From the NCBI GenBank assembly GCA_022316685.1, contig JAKJHU010000054.1, positions 2,826,501 to 2,890,500 on the forward strand: a stretch of 64,000 nucleotides of DNA. Reading direction: 5' to 3'. The DNA comes from Progne subis subis (lineage: Eukaryota; Chordata; Aves; Passeriformes; Hirundinidae). Below are positions 13,095 to 26,900 of this stretch, in pieces. The notes below the pieces were generated by a model. That model searched no databases and had not been told where the DNA came from. It worked only from the letters and a program-made list of their open reading frames with translations. How positions within the stretch are numbered: the first letter of the stretch is position 1; each line of letters starts with the position of its first letter. A program made the position numbers and the translations under genes.

Positions 13095-16000
13095 TAAGTT
13101 AAAAAACGTTATCAGACACGAATACAAAGGATGTGTCCGTGCTCCATTGTGCCTTAATCACAGATGACTGGGACTGCAACAAGAAACACCGTGGCTGTGC
13201 TCAGCACTACATGCCTGAGCAGTTATGCTGGCCTTTGAAGCAGTTTGCAAATAATTTTAACTCAAAAGGATAAAGGACAGCACTTTTAAAATACCAAAGC
13301 ATTTTGCCCTAAGTCTGCCAGTTGAAAAACTGACTTTTACTTAAGAAATAAAAAATTTGAAATGGGGAAAAAAAAAAATTAAAATTATATGAGTCTTGCA
13401 AAATACAAAGGCAAAGTAAAATACTTCATTTGGGCTGGAAAACCTTTCAGTCAAAAGATACAGGCTGTTTTTACGCACCTGAAACTCCTCATTTTTCCCC
13501 AAGCAAATCTGTCTCTACACCTCCCCACTCTGAAAATTTGTCTCTCCCATCCCCCCATTTCTCATATGTCTGTGCAATTTCACTATTGGACTAAAAGAGA
13601 AATCCTGTATTTGCTCATCTCTGGGTCCATAGAACCTGAAGAAGTTCATCAGTTTTCACATTGTGCTGATGGATGGACCTGATCCCATTGCCAGGGCAGT
13701 ATTGTGAAAAGTTTTGTGGATCATTTGCCAAGTCCCTTCTCTGCCTGGTCCCATGCTCATTTTGAGCAGAATTATCAAGTCAGTGATGATTAAAAACTAT
13801 GGCAGCCAAACAACCTCACTTTGCTCTTGTCCTTTGGTTTTTTCCTGACTCTTTGTAGAGAGCTGAGAAGTTCCCTTTCTTTTCTCTTGCCCATTGTGAG
13901 GATGCTGTCACACTTCTGAGCACTGCTGCCTTAGGGAAGCTTCAGTGCTGGAGTTTCAGAGCTTGTTATTTAGGAAGATCTCGGCAGTCCTGCGTTTTTT
14001 CACCTAAAGGTGATTTTATTAATCATCCTTGTCCTGGATTGTTGCCATGGTTTGGGTGGACTTGCTTTTCTCCTGTAATTTCTGCACTTATTTGGTGGAG
14101 GAAGCGTTGCCAAAGGAGTCAGGCTAACCCCGATTTGAACCCTGAAACGTTTATGTCACAGGTTGCCGTGTTTGGAAGGTGCTGTCCTGCTGAATTACAA
14201 CAAAGCTATTGCAGTTCAGGGAAATGTAAGCTGAGTGCTCAGCCCCGAGTGCCCGTGGCATTGTCCAGACTGGCTGAAGGGACAGTGGCTGTGCTGTGCC
14301 ACTGAATGCACCAGCAGAGGCAGAGCAGGCTTCAGTGCTTGTGTTCGAATGCACTTTCCTTTTGCTGTGCTAACATCAACAGCCCAGCTACCACCCCAGC
14401 ATCCCTGTCTAGTCAAGCTGATGGGCACAGGTTTGTGTGCCAGAGGCAGTGGGGGATCCTGGAGAGCCTGGTGTATCCAAACATTCCCTCAGCTCTAAAA
14501 GGAGGGTTGGAATGTTCTAAGTGAAGGCAAAAGCCCTTGGTAAACTTGACAGCAGCATCCATCAGTGAGAGGAGGAGAGGGGGCTTAGGCTTGGCTTAAA
14601 CTCATTGCCTCAAGCTCTGATTGTCCTCTGTCTTTTCCCCAGCACAAATTGGCCCAGAAATACAGAAGATGCCTCCTTGCTCTGCTGACAATGCTAAGGA
14701 GTTGTCTAGACTACCCTAGAAGATGTATTTAAAGCCCATTAGCTGAAATGACTTAATTATCGTATTAAACAGGTGAAGCAGGCAGGATGATCTGTCTCTG
14801 TGGCTGCAGCCAGGGAAGGCTGGAGTGAGTCCTGGCTCTGTGTCTAATGGCCAACAGCTCTGTGCTGAGGCTGAAGTAGCCAAGTGTCTGAGCTTGACCC
14901 AAATCTTGGAGAAATCAAAGGAAACGGGCTCAGTTGTGCAGCTCTCACTTCAGAGCATCAGTTAATAACATAAATAGCTTTTTCACTCTGTACTGTCGCA
15001 GGCTGTTAGGTCATCCGGCATTTTATGGCCCTAATGCCTTGTGAGTTTGCTTAATATGTCAGAATTGGTGGAACAGACTGTGTTTAAAATTCAAGTAATC
15101 CATTTTCCTATGAAATCTGTGTGAGATTTGAGCAGTGGCCAAATTAATGCATGGCACATTTGAATACTGACTAATTAGACTTAACAAATGAGTAAGAACT
15201 GAGCACTGGTGAGAACTAAACCTATTAAAGAAACAGAACATCAGTTTATTAAAAAAAGAAAAAAAAAAAAGCCCTGACACTTGATGTAGTGTTTTCCATT
15301 CACAGAGTTTAAAATGTTGATTAAAACAATGACCTCTGGGATGAGCCTTGGCAGTGAAAGGCAGAGCAGCAAGGTAAAGTCTGAGTGAGAAAACAACAGG
15401 CTTGAAGTCCTGAGTGATACAGCACAAAGCTCGGGTCCATTGTTGCTGAAGGATTTCTTTTCCAGACAGAAGCAAGAGAAATGAAATAATTGCTTAAATG
15501 ACAGAGAGACTGTACTATTGATGTTTTAGAGTGGCCCCATCCATCGTTCCTGGGCATAGTGAATATTGCATTCCAGGCTAAACCAGGCTGGTTGAAACAT
15601 CTGAAAGATGCAGTCCAAGGAGTTCCTCCTGGGTTTGCTCAGTGGTTTTTGCAGTGCTTAAATGGTTGTCTAATAGGAAACACCTTGGGACCCAGGATAA
15701 AGTCTCACAGGGAGAGACCAATGGAAAAAGACCCCAATAAATCCTCATTTTCTGTCATTAATAATGTGGGGTTTAGAGCTTATGTCAATATGTCTTATAC
15801 CCTGGACAGGACGTGTCTGAGACTGATTCTCTCAGGGTTTCCTGGCAGCAGTTCTGTAGTTCTGGCTTCTTTCTTCAGAACTGGCCTGCTCTGAGCTGTG
15901 AACAGGAAATTCATTACCTAGGTATCCTCATTTTGTACCACTGCCCTGACCTGCAAAACCCATGAGCAGCCAAGTCCTCCCCTTCCAGCTGCCTCTTATC

Positions 16001-18440
16001 TGCCATGTGGAGATACTTTGCCATGATGAGCCATCCCAAGCATTTGAGAATACCTGCACTGTGTGTGGAGCTTACAATTTGAGGTGATATTTTCATGCTG
16101 CAGAAATTAACTCCCATTGTGCTTATTTTTAAGTTAGCCCTTGCTGCCTCCTAAGAGTTTCAGAGCATTAAGTGCATCATTAATCTGGCAGGCTGAATGT
16201 TGTGACACAGAAGCACTTCAGACTTTTACTGTACTGGGAACCACATGTGAGGAGCTGTTTGTCAGAGCCCTGAGCAAGGCCTTTGTCTTCCTTGTGATGA
16301 GGAACTTCTGTGACTTCCAGCAAAGCATCAGAATGGGGTGAGAGTAAAATATCTGTGCTATCACAGTCTTTGAATCAGGCTTTCTGCCTTTTTGTCTGCT
16401 TACTGTTGCTTTAAATTTTGGCATCTCCAGAGGATCCCAATTGCAGAGGCAAGGCAGGAGGCTGTTGGGTGTAGCACATTCAAAGCACAACAGTCTCAGT
16501 AGAGACACGGGGGACTCCTGCCAGGGGCTCTCTGGGATGTCCCTACATCATTTACACGTGTAAATCTGCAATGTTCATGTTCAGCACTGCTCCTGCCAGG
16601 TGCAGCCCCGGGTTTGTAACGGAGTTTGCATCAGCACAGCTTGTTCCAGGCTGGCAGGGAACCTGGTGCACCTGGAACTCCACCCAAGGGATGGCTTCTC
16701 CAAGAGGCTGAGCAGGGTCCCTGTGTGTGCATGTGCTCCCTGCTGGAGCACTGATGAAGCATCAGAGCAGATGTAAGTGCTGGGATGCAAACAAAGCTCC
16801 ATCTTTGAGGGAACCCTCGGTGTGAATGGACTTGTTCATCTCTTCTGCCAAAGACTCCGATTTTGCCTCAGTAAAAGGAAAACTATGGTGGGTTTGTCTG
16901 GCCTAGACGCTGTCCTGGTCACTCAGGAGTGATTTGTTTTAGCCTGTATAGATCCACTGTTTTTCCTTAATGCCTGGTAAGTCTTCTGCCACCCAGAATT
17001 CCCATGGTGAATCAGTTGATGTATAGAAGCATTTTATGTCAGCCCAAAGCAGACGACTTTTCTGCTTCAGTAAGAAGACAAAATTTCATCTAGTTTTCTG
17101 TTCTTGATTATTTCCCCAAGGCTAAACACAAAATATTATCAATCTGAGCTGTAATCATAGCCAGTAATTGCATTTAAGGGGTCAGCACACATAAGCAGTA
17201 TTTGCAGTGAACATTTTCACAAATGCAGTCACCTCACAGATCAGGCTTCTTCTCACAACCAGCCTCACTACCAATACAGAGACACTCCTTCTCCATCCAG
17301 CTAAGGATGTTCCTCCCAGAGCTGCTTTCCTGCGCTCTAAATACAACTGAGCTGATTTCCAGAGGACAGTTGTGCAGGGTTTGCTTGCTGCCTTGGAATT
17401 GGAGCAGTGAGTGCAGTGAGGTTTGGAACACAGACTTGGAAAAGAAATGTCTCTGTTGTATTTAACTTGATGTGGTTGGCAATGCAGATGAGGTTCTATA
17501 TGATGTGCAGATCAAAAATTTTGATTTTGCCTCAGGTAAATTTGTTTCATCAACTACATGTTGGGACCCCAGATGCATTAGGGCTTTAGTATTAGGCAGG
17601 GAAAAATAATTGGAGGATGAAAAATGTTCCTGTACAAATTCAAATTATCTAAGAGAAGCAGGACAGATAACAGTCAAGATCATGAAGATGCAATGGAGGA
17701 ATTTCATGTATTATGTATGTAAATAGCTTGTAATGATTTGTTTTTAATGGTTTGTATGCAAATTATATTGTAATAGCAACAGCGAGAACTTGCCCACTTA
17801 CAGAACTTGGCTTTAGAAATGCAGAGACCCAGGGGAAAAATATCTGTGACCTAAAGCAGGTGTGATATCACCTCATCCCTCAGTGGACATCTCCACATTG
17901 TCACTGGGAGCACTGGGGCCCTGTCTGGCCCTCTGTGACTGTCACACACAGCTGCTGTGGCCTCGACTCGTGCCACTCCGTGCTTTGAAGCTGCATCTTC
18001 CCCTGGAGGGAGCCTTCATCCCTGATGGCGGAACACAAATTTGAAGGAAGAGGCTCTGTGTGTTCCTGCCTGCCTTCCCTGGCCCTGTGCAGAGATTCCT
18101 GTCTGCCATGGGCACTGCAGGTTTGCCCAGTTCCCAGATTTCCTTTATACAGAGAGACATTTAGGCCTCGCTTTGCCTCGTACCGAGAAGCCAAGGGATT
18201 ATGCCTTTGCACTGAGGCACTTTGGGTACCTTCACCTGGGTTTTACTCAGTCTGCTTTGCCCTGGAGGGTATTTTTTTCATAGCTGCACCCCTGAAAAAC
18301 TCAGACGTTAAGCAGTAGAGAAACTTGTTTTCTGGGTGATTCCAGGCAAGCAGAGATACGTGCTGCTGGCTCTCCTGCCAGTGCAGGATCTGCACCAGTT
18401 TAGGAACCACCAGTGAGCTCTGTGAGGTGGAAAAGGAAAG
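13095..18440. other. Intergenic stretch, no gene recognised
   Basis: Nothing recognisable as a gene. There are A-rich runs at about 13368-13380 and 15248-15270. Open frames reach about 138 codons on the minus strand near 15.1-15.5 kb, without family resemblance. Confidence 0.55.
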
Positions 18441-18489
18441 TCTTCTTTCCTTTCTTTTTTTTTTTTTCCCCTTTTCCTTTCCCCTCCCT
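18441..18489 (+). repeat. Pure polypyrimidine tract, 49 nt
   Basis: Every base from 18441 to 18489 is C or T on the plus strand, centred on a long T run and flanked by mixed CT blocks. Tracts of this length can form intramolecular triplexes under superhelical stress. No acceptor AG with a following open exon is evident, so I do not read it as a splice signal. Confidence 0.85.
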
Positions 18490-18734
18490 GCCTGGACTGA
18501 GAGCAGCAGTTCCCAAAGCAGTGTCACTCTACAGATGCTCCTGCTGCCTTTTCCCACAGGTGGGGATCTCCACCTGACCCCTGCTTGAGGATGCTGATGG
18601 CACCCCAGGAAGGGTAAAGAGCTCTTGGCAGCATTTCACAGGATTTCCTCAGCCATATCATCTAATCTTTAGTGCACAATGCTTGATATTGTTCCTATTT
18701 TATATTTATTTTATTTTGACTGCTACACTTAAGC

Positions 18735-18808
18735 TTGTGGGTGTGTCTTTTTGGTTTTTTGGTTGGTTAGTTGGTTTTTCCCCCCTCCTCCCCTCTCTTT
18801 TTTTCCCT
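18735..18808 (+). repeat. T/G-rich tract passing into a pyrimidine tract
   Basis: A low-complexity run of T and G (GGTT and GTTT motifs) gives way to a C/T-only run. It is one of several similarly built T/G tracts in the window. Confidence 0.75.
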
Positions 18809-21800
18809 GCTGGTTTTTACTCCAGAGTTTTGTCACCCAGACCTCCCAATTCACTGAGTTTTCAACACTCATGAGCATTTAGCATCACGTCCTCCTGACA
18901 CTGCAGGACTGTGATCCACACACGTGCTGATATTTCTGTGTGCATTCTAGACTAAGTAATATTTCACAGTAGTAAAAACTTACAAACAACAGCACAGTGA
19001 ATATTTTGGTAAAGAATTTTTCACTTAGAACGTTGTCATTTTCTATATGTGTACAATATTAGTTGCAAATGCATTTATATTTCTAGATATATATTTAGTG
19101 TGTTAAAGCCTTTTTGTTGTACACCCATAGAACTAGGTTAAAAATATGGATAAAATACACAATTCTTAAATAGGAAAATGAGTGAAAGACATGCACACCT
19201 TCCTGGAGCCTGTTTAGTTTTCACTCAGTTTGGGGTTTTTTTGCCTCTGTTACAAGGAACTTACTCAGGCTACACCTGGGACCACTCAATTTCCCACTCT
19301 GTTCAGTTGCACAGTAAATCTGAGCTATTTCCTTGGAGCTGTTGTTCCATGGTAATGTACCTCCTGCTGTACAATGGCTAATAGACCCTGGATAAAACCC
19401 TCTCAGGGGTGGCAGAAATTAGCCTCAGAGCTCAGAACAGGACTCAGCTGGGCAGCTGGTGGTGAGCTTGTGCTTAAATCTCCCCTAAAAGCCAACTTGA
19501 GCCACTACTGATGAACACGAGGCACCTTTTCTGTTCACATAATGCAGCTTGTGGCTCTGGGTTCAGATGTTTATGGACAAAGGTGCAAAGGAGTAAAATA
19601 CCCTTTCAGTTGGTCTGAATGGGGTGGGAGGCTGCAACAGCTCAAAACACTTGGCATCAGCATCCATGGAAGTCCCAGGTACCATGGGTTCCAGTGGCAG
19701 CAGGATTTCCTCAGCTGAAGTGAAATTCTTCTGCTCTCCGTGCCCAGTGCTGCTCAGCAGTGACCAACTGGTACCAGTCTGGCCGGTTTGGGGCACAGGG
19801 GCTCCAGTTTGGGTCCTGAATGTTCCATTTCTGTTACTGCAGCCCTAAAGCTGCAGTGGGAGGTCAGTAACAGTCCTGCTGTTAGCACAGCACTGGCCAG
19901 GGCTGATTCTGACCCTGAAAATGCAGGGTTTGGGAGGTGTTGTGGGGGAACTCTGCAGTGCCTTGCAGCCCTTCCAGTGTCTCTGGCAGCCCAGCATCAG
20001 CGAGTTCGGCTGTGGGGTTAGCACAGTCCTAGAGGCTGAGCCAGGGTGGGTGGGTGCTTCTAGCCTGACTTTGATGTAGGCAGGAGCAATGACAACTGAG
20101 AGGAATTGATTTGGAAGTAAAGTCAGTACAGATTCATCTTCGTGCTTTAAAGCATGGTAACCAATTTGCAGGGCTCTAGAATTTAGTTACAATAATGAAA
20201 AGAGTTCAGATCACACCTGCAGAGAAAGCAAAGCGAGAGATTCTTCCCTTTGCAATTTATTTATTTAGTAGGAGAGATGAGCAAAGAGAGGAGGCATCAC
20301 AGTCTAGAAGAGATATTCAGGTATTGCTGGTGCAGCAAGTGCCAGCTGTGCTGTGAAGGGGAAAGATGTGCTTTGGAGAAAGATGTGCTTCATGCAAATG
20401 TAACACAGACCCAGCCCGAACATACAGAGCCGTGCAAAGCTGATTTACTACAAATGGGAGTTATTGCACAGGAATCTCAGAGATGGCAGATGTTCCTGCA
20501 GCTTCCTGTTCTCTCAGGATGAAGATGGGCAGAGGTATTTGTTCTTCAGGTGCTCTGGGGCTGGGTAACCTACAAAATGTCCAACCCTGGGCTGTATGAC
20601 CCCTGGTTCCATAAATGGTCACATCCAGGAGATTTTGCCTGGCACCTTGTAGGACTTCATCTAATCAGTCCATCAAACTGCATGGGCAGAACACAGCAAA
20701 ATAACTTCCTGACTATTTAACAGCCTTTTTCTTCCTTTTCTGATCTTAAACTCGCAGTTTATATAGAGCCTCGAGTCAATTTGCAGCTTACCTTGCATCC
20801 TGTTTCTGCCTTGGAGAAGTCAGGTGCATCAAAGCGAATCAAAGCAACCACTTCTCCTGGTGAGGGACATCTCTGCAGACATTTAAGAACTGGGACTGTA
20901 TTGTCCAAACTAAGCAGGTGGAGTTACAGGAAAGTAATGTAGTAGCTTGAGAGTGATGCTTCTTTCTAGCAGTTGTACTGTTAGTCCTACAAACACTGAC
21001 CCATTTCAGTGGGGTTTGTATCTCCATATGTTACTGACCCTATGGGCTTTAATGCTTCATCCAGTAAAACTGACACAGTTCATAAATCATAACTGGGCGA
21101 TGCCTTTTCCTCTGATCCTAGAATTATGAGCCAGACACAGTTAGGGTGATAAAAAAGTGGTTACCTCTATATAAGGATCCTTAGGTGCACAATTTGTCAG
21201 GTGGAAAATGCCAAAGATGCACCCCTGCATAATGCGTCTCTAATTTTTATAGATTTTGCAAATTAGCAAGAGTCCCCAGTCAGAAGCACAATCAGTGAAG
21301 CCATGCCCCCAGTTCTAGTACCTTCTAAATCCTCCCCTCTCAGATGAGCACTAAACTTTGTTTATAAAAAATGCATCTTGAAGAGCTGGTCTCAACGTTG
21401 GTTTCTAAGAACAAAGGTAGGATAGGGGTCTTGGAATGAGTTTTGTCTTTCTGCCTAGGAAAATACTGAAACTAAGCTACAATAATAAACTACAGAGCTA
21501 GAAATATATGTGTAAAGAATACAGAGAAGATATAAAAGAAAAAGGCAAGACTCAACCACGACATCGTGGGCTCTGACAGCAATTTCTAGCAAGAAAGAGC
21601 TGAGTCATCTTCATCTGCACCCAGCTCCTTTCTCCTCCTCCTGCAAGGACAGGCGCTTTGGGATGTGCTTCACAGGGATGGAGCTTATGTGAAAGTGGTG
21701 CAAAGCTGGATTCCATCCCAACATGTTTGTGAAAACATGCCCAAGCTTCCCTCTGTGTGGGTAGAAGTCTGTTGGTCCTAAGGGATGGATGGTGGCCAGT

Positions 21801-23888
21801 GCTGGAACATCATGACGGACATCTCTGGACTGTGCTGGAATCTCAAGCGTGCACAGCATCAGAGAAAGAGGACAGTGGGTGCTGAGGATGCAGCTCAGCC
21901 CAGATCTTTCCAGACAGCATTTAAGAAACTAAAAAATAATTGTTTTAGAACCCTAGAATAACCTGGGTCTGAAAAATTCTAAAAGACCCTGGTGGAAGTG
22001 AACTCACAATGCCTTCCATCCCGGGGAAAAAGAGCTCTCTGCAGGAAGAACGTTTAGCACTTGTGCTTCCTGGCTGGCACTGAGAGCTGCCCCCCACACA
22101 GAAAGGGCCCTGAGAAGGCCAGGGAAGGGGGAAGGGACTGCACAAGGCTGGACATGAGGCAGCTGTGCCCAGGAGGGATCTGTAAGAGCTGGTGGTGGCC
22201 TTCCTTTGGTCCTTCTTTACAAGTGGGGACTGCAGAAAGAGCTGATGTGATGTGTCAGTAGCTGTGGCTCCCAGAGCTGCTTGTCACACTGCACAGGAGA
22301 GGTGAATCCCACTGTGTGCAGGGGCACTGATGCCAAAAGCCTTGGTACAGAGGTAAATGGAGAAGCTGGACACTTGCACCTGCTGCTACTTGATGTGCAT
22401 TGACCAACACCTGGCAAGAGATGGAATGAACCCTGCTGCAGAGATGTGTTGTGGTGCTTTTGTAAATCCCTCTGCATGGAAACCAGAGAACTGAAGAGAT
22501 TTTTACTGTAAGAGTCTGCATGTTTGGCTCATAATGGTGAATTTAAAAGAGATACAAAATAGTATCAACTCAGAAGCAGTGGTAGGACTTGAACAGGGAC
22601 AGATGTGCAAAGAAACACCAAAATGTGATTGATGTCTGACATGTGCCTGTCAGAAGTCAAAGAGCTGAGGACTGAAGTTCAGTGCCCTGCAGAGGAAACC
22701 CCTTGTGAAGCTGTACAGACTGTGGTGCCCTCCTGCCAGGGCAGAATGAACTGGGACAGAGAGGTATTTATACCATTTGATATTTTATTTAGTGCACATA
22801 CATATTTTAACAACCCCCTGATTAACTCCGACAGCAAACCTTCAGTAAATCTTTGCATTGTGCCTGGGTGAGGAACTCTTGCTACTCCTGTGCTCCTTTC
22901 ATAGCAAAAGAGATCATTCCTGCTGTAGCCTTCAGAGCAAAATGTGCTTTCCCTTTCTACTTTTTTCCCCAATTCGCTTCTCCTTTGAAGGGCGGAGTCC
23001 TTCAGACCAGGGAAGCACACATAACCCCAGCACAGGCTCCAGAGCTTTTGCCTGCCAGGCAGTTCCTCTTCATTGACATTTTTCCCTACTGCCCACTCTT
23101 CTTTCCATCTGAATAGCAAAGAGACAACAGCTGTCCTCATACTGTTCTTATTCCCTGTCCCAGGCAGGAATTCTCTGCTCTCCCAGTGCAGATTACTACT
23201 TCTGCCTTCCCTCTCCCCATCTAATTAAATGTCATTTACTAGACTTGAAGGATTTTCCTACAAAACATCAATATTTCTTGCTGTGTGAGCTGTGCTTTTC
23301 ACTTTATAGCACAACTGCATTGATGTTAGGAGAAACCTATTGCTGGGCAGTGATGAGGGATTTAGAAGTCTGGAATGCTGTGACCATCGAGGCTGAGGTG
23401 TCATTGTCACACATCCAAGGGAGTTGTGTCCTGCTGTGACTTCTCGTGAAAGAAAGAAGAGTTTTGCAATGCTGACTGTGCTTTTTGGAGTTAAATGCAT
23501 GGGCTTTATGGCTTGCAACTTGCTTTGCTAAATAGCTTCTTACTGGCAACAGGAAAAAAAACAACAACTAAAAAAACCCCCAAAGCACAAATCGGTAACA
23601 AACAGTAAATTTTACTCTTTCTTTTTGCACTGTTATGTGGAAACTTCTTGAGGGTGAGCTGTCAGACCTGTCACTAAGTACACAGAAAATATCAAAACAA
23701 AATGCCAGGAGAAATCTGCTGTTACACCAGAAGCTCTCTGGACACTTTCTTTCAGAGTACAGCTCTGTGATGGCAATGTTTCTGTTCATCTTTAGTGGGG
23801 TGAGGATGTGTTTGTAGACCAGCAGTGAAGAGAAGCTGGAATTGAATTGCTATCTGGGCTGTTTTCAGACAGTAAATGTAACCATACC
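18809..23888. other. Intergenic stretch, no gene recognised
   Basis: I see no recognisable gene or clear mobile element. Open frames are short or lack family resemblance, including a 153-codon minus-strand frame at 22.7-23.1 kb. Confidence 0.55.
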
Positions 23889-23986
23889 TTTTTCCTTTTT
23901 TTTTTTTGTTTTTTTTTTTTTTTTTTTTGTTTTGTTTTGTTTTGGGGGGTTTTTTTGTTTGTTTGTTTGTTTGTTTGTTTTTTTGT
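23889..23986 (+). repeat. Poly-T / (GTTT)n low-complexity tract
   Basis: About 98 bases of almost only T and G, with a long T stretch followed by GTTTT and GTTT repeats and a short G run. Read on the minus strand it is a poly-A / (AAAC)n tail. It is not preceded by anything I can identify as a retrocopy. Confidence 0.9.
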
Positions 23987-26900
23987 CCTACTAAATGTCA
24001 GAGCTCCCCTGGCTGTCTGCACGCTGGTTTTACTGAAAGATGAAGATGTCTGTTGTGGCATCAGCAGCAGCTTCTTCAGAACCTAAAACTCTGCAGTGAT
24101 CTCAAGGTTTTGCTGGGGTTCCATCAGATCTAAATCCGAGGGGCATTTCTTGCTGTGGTTTGGAGTGTTCCTTCACTCTGTGAGCAGCTGGAGCAATTTG
24201 GTGCACACTCACTGGACCAGCTCTGCTCTGGAACTCTGGCAGTAAAGTTACATTTAGGAAGAACATTTTCAAGTATTTCTTTAGTCTTTATTTTTCTAAT
24301 TCCATCCCTGGTACCCCTGACTGGCCTCTGTTTTACTGGGTCCTCTTTCTTCCAGCCAGCACAGAGACCTGAGCAGCTCTGTGGCTCCTCCCTGAGTGTC
24401 CAAAGAAAGCTGCCCCACGTGCACTGCCTGCAGTGACCCTCAGTGCCTGAAGTTCCATCTGTGAGTGGGATATCCCAGCCTGCTTTCAGCACTTGTGTTG
24501 ATCTGGTAGCCTTCTTTCACATCACTGCCTTTTTTTTTTCATATTATGTTTTTCTGTTTGCCTGATAATTCTTTGGGTCTTTGTAACCATCCTTCCTTAG
24601 TACAGAAAATCATGCCAATGGAGTTGGTTTCTGTCTCAAAGATATCCTGGCTCAAGGACTGTAAAAAAAGAACATTTCTTTAGGTCTCCTCTGTGTTGAT
24701 GATGATGATTCCACTTTTTGCATCTCCCTGTAAATGAAAAGAAGCTCCTGTGTTGCAGGAAGGTTATGGATATGACTGTGAGCAACAAAATTGAGGGGCA
24801 ATCAACAGTACTTCATGAACAGGTAAACTCATTAACATACAACCCTTGTGTTAATAACTGCTGCTATAGGATAGCAGATGTGTTGATGCAGATTCTATTA
24901 ATTAAGTGATGGTAAGTCAAGGCAGCCTGTGGATAACAGCATTGCTCTTCTCTCCCATTCTTCATCATTCTTCATCATTTTCATCCTTCTTTGTCCTTCT
25001 TTCCCATTCTTCTGTCTACTACCACTTGTTCAGGATAGAAAGAAAGGGGGGAATAGGCAAGGAGATGCTCCCAGCTGCATTAACTCTGAGTAATAAAAAT
25101 CCAAAGTGTCTGACGCATACAAAAGTTACCAGAAACAGATGGTAAAAGAGAAATGAACAGGAACTGGCAGCATACCTGGAGTAACCCATCTTATCAAAAG
25201 AGAAGGAAAAATAATCACTATGTACCACTTCAGAGGGACCACAGGGACCAACAAAACAAGGCAGGAGAAGTTTTAGGAGCAGTGAATCTCTGAATTTCTG
25301 CATGTGATACAGGGCAGTTCTGAGAGGGAATGGGCACTGATGGGCAGCTGCCAATTTCTGTAGAAATTTCAATCCAAGAGTGAGGGAAATACATCAGAGG
25401 AGGGAAAGTTCCAGGGTGGTCCCAGCACAGAGATCTGAACAATGGCAGCTGGAAATGCCTCAATGGCCCTGGCTTGGCTTCCACTCTGTGAACCTGGGCT
25501 GATCAGTTTGTGAGGAAGAGGCTTTAGCTTTGAGGAGAATGTAGATGTTCTCACCCTCCTCAATGGGCTGGGTGGAAGAAAGTTGAAAATAATCTTTTCT
25601 AGGAAAGTTCATGGATGAAGGCAAACTAATAAAATGCATTGCAGTAAAACCAACAGTTTTAAGCAACACTTTGATTTTTGTAATTTCTGTAGGAAAGCTG
25701 GAATACTTTGTGCTCCTCCATGCACCCTCTGCCCTCCCCTTGGATGATTTATTTATTACATATGTGATGTTCAGTGGTACCTGCCAAGGCCTGTGTGACA
25801 CCTGGATGTTCTGCAGGTTTGTGACCAGTGTGCAGCTCCAGGAAGACTGGATGTCTGCTGCATCAGCTTCCACCCGTGTGTCTTTTATTCTGATATCAGG
25901 AAATGTATTTTGTAGTGGAAGATAATTCCTACTTACCTCAAGGAACCCCGTGTGATGTCAGGAACAGGGAGAGAGTTTGAGAAACTGATTGCAAAGAAAT
26001 TTAGGGGAAAATTTTTGTTCTCTTTCCGTTTGCAAGCGGATCTCAATCCTGCAAACAGTTTTATTCTTAGCATTACCAACAAGTGCATGCAGGGACTCCT
26101 GCTGATATCTTGATGTTTCAGACATCACCTGGAAGGGCTCTGAAGGTAGTCTGGGATCTGCTTTTTTGGCTGAAATTCCAGACTTGAAGCTGGGAAGGAG
26201 AGCAGGTCCTTGGAGTACAAATACAGGGAAGACCTCCTTTGTCTTTTACTGAGCAATAACACATCTTTTCTAGATTCCTTTTCACACTTTTCTCTTGCTA
26301 TTTACTACATCCTCTGTACAGGGAGATTATGGGAAATCCATTTCTAAGTCAATAGCAACTTATGAGACATTGACTACCTGGAATGATGCCTGGTTAGAAA
26401 ACACAGAATCAATTTCCTCTGTAATCTTTCCCGCACATCGGCATGTCTGCATTAGTGCCACAGTTTGGATTGCTAAGGCACAATGACCTTGTAGTTGTAT
26501 TTCTAAGCAGTGCATTAATTTCAGCAAAGAAACTGGATATTGGGCATGTTCTGGTTTGTGTCTTAGTCCTTCCTAAAGTGTCCTACACACCCCTGAAAAT
26601 TCCAGCAGGACTTTGTGTGTCTGTGGCGCCCTCCACCCAAAATTAAAGCATGCCACGTTTTCACCCATTGACCTGTGCAGTATTTCCTAGGCACCCATGT
26701 CTGGGTTACAGGAACATGAATGTTTGAGGTGGCCACTGCTGTGCTGGTCTCTGGGGACTGTCCCAGCTTCTGTCCCTGTGTTATCTGGGTTTGCAAGGCA
26801 CCTTCTCTATTCTTTCCCTCCCATGTTTAGTCTGCAGGAGGAACACACAAATCTCTTAGAAACCTGCACATGCTTGAGCTTAGGAAGGGCTAAGCCAAGG

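Noticed and set aside
24936..25015. CATTCTTCAT-type repeated words as a microsatellite or CRISPR-like array
   Set aside because: The words are irregular and short, without constant repeats and spacers. It is imperfect pyrimidine-rich sequence only.
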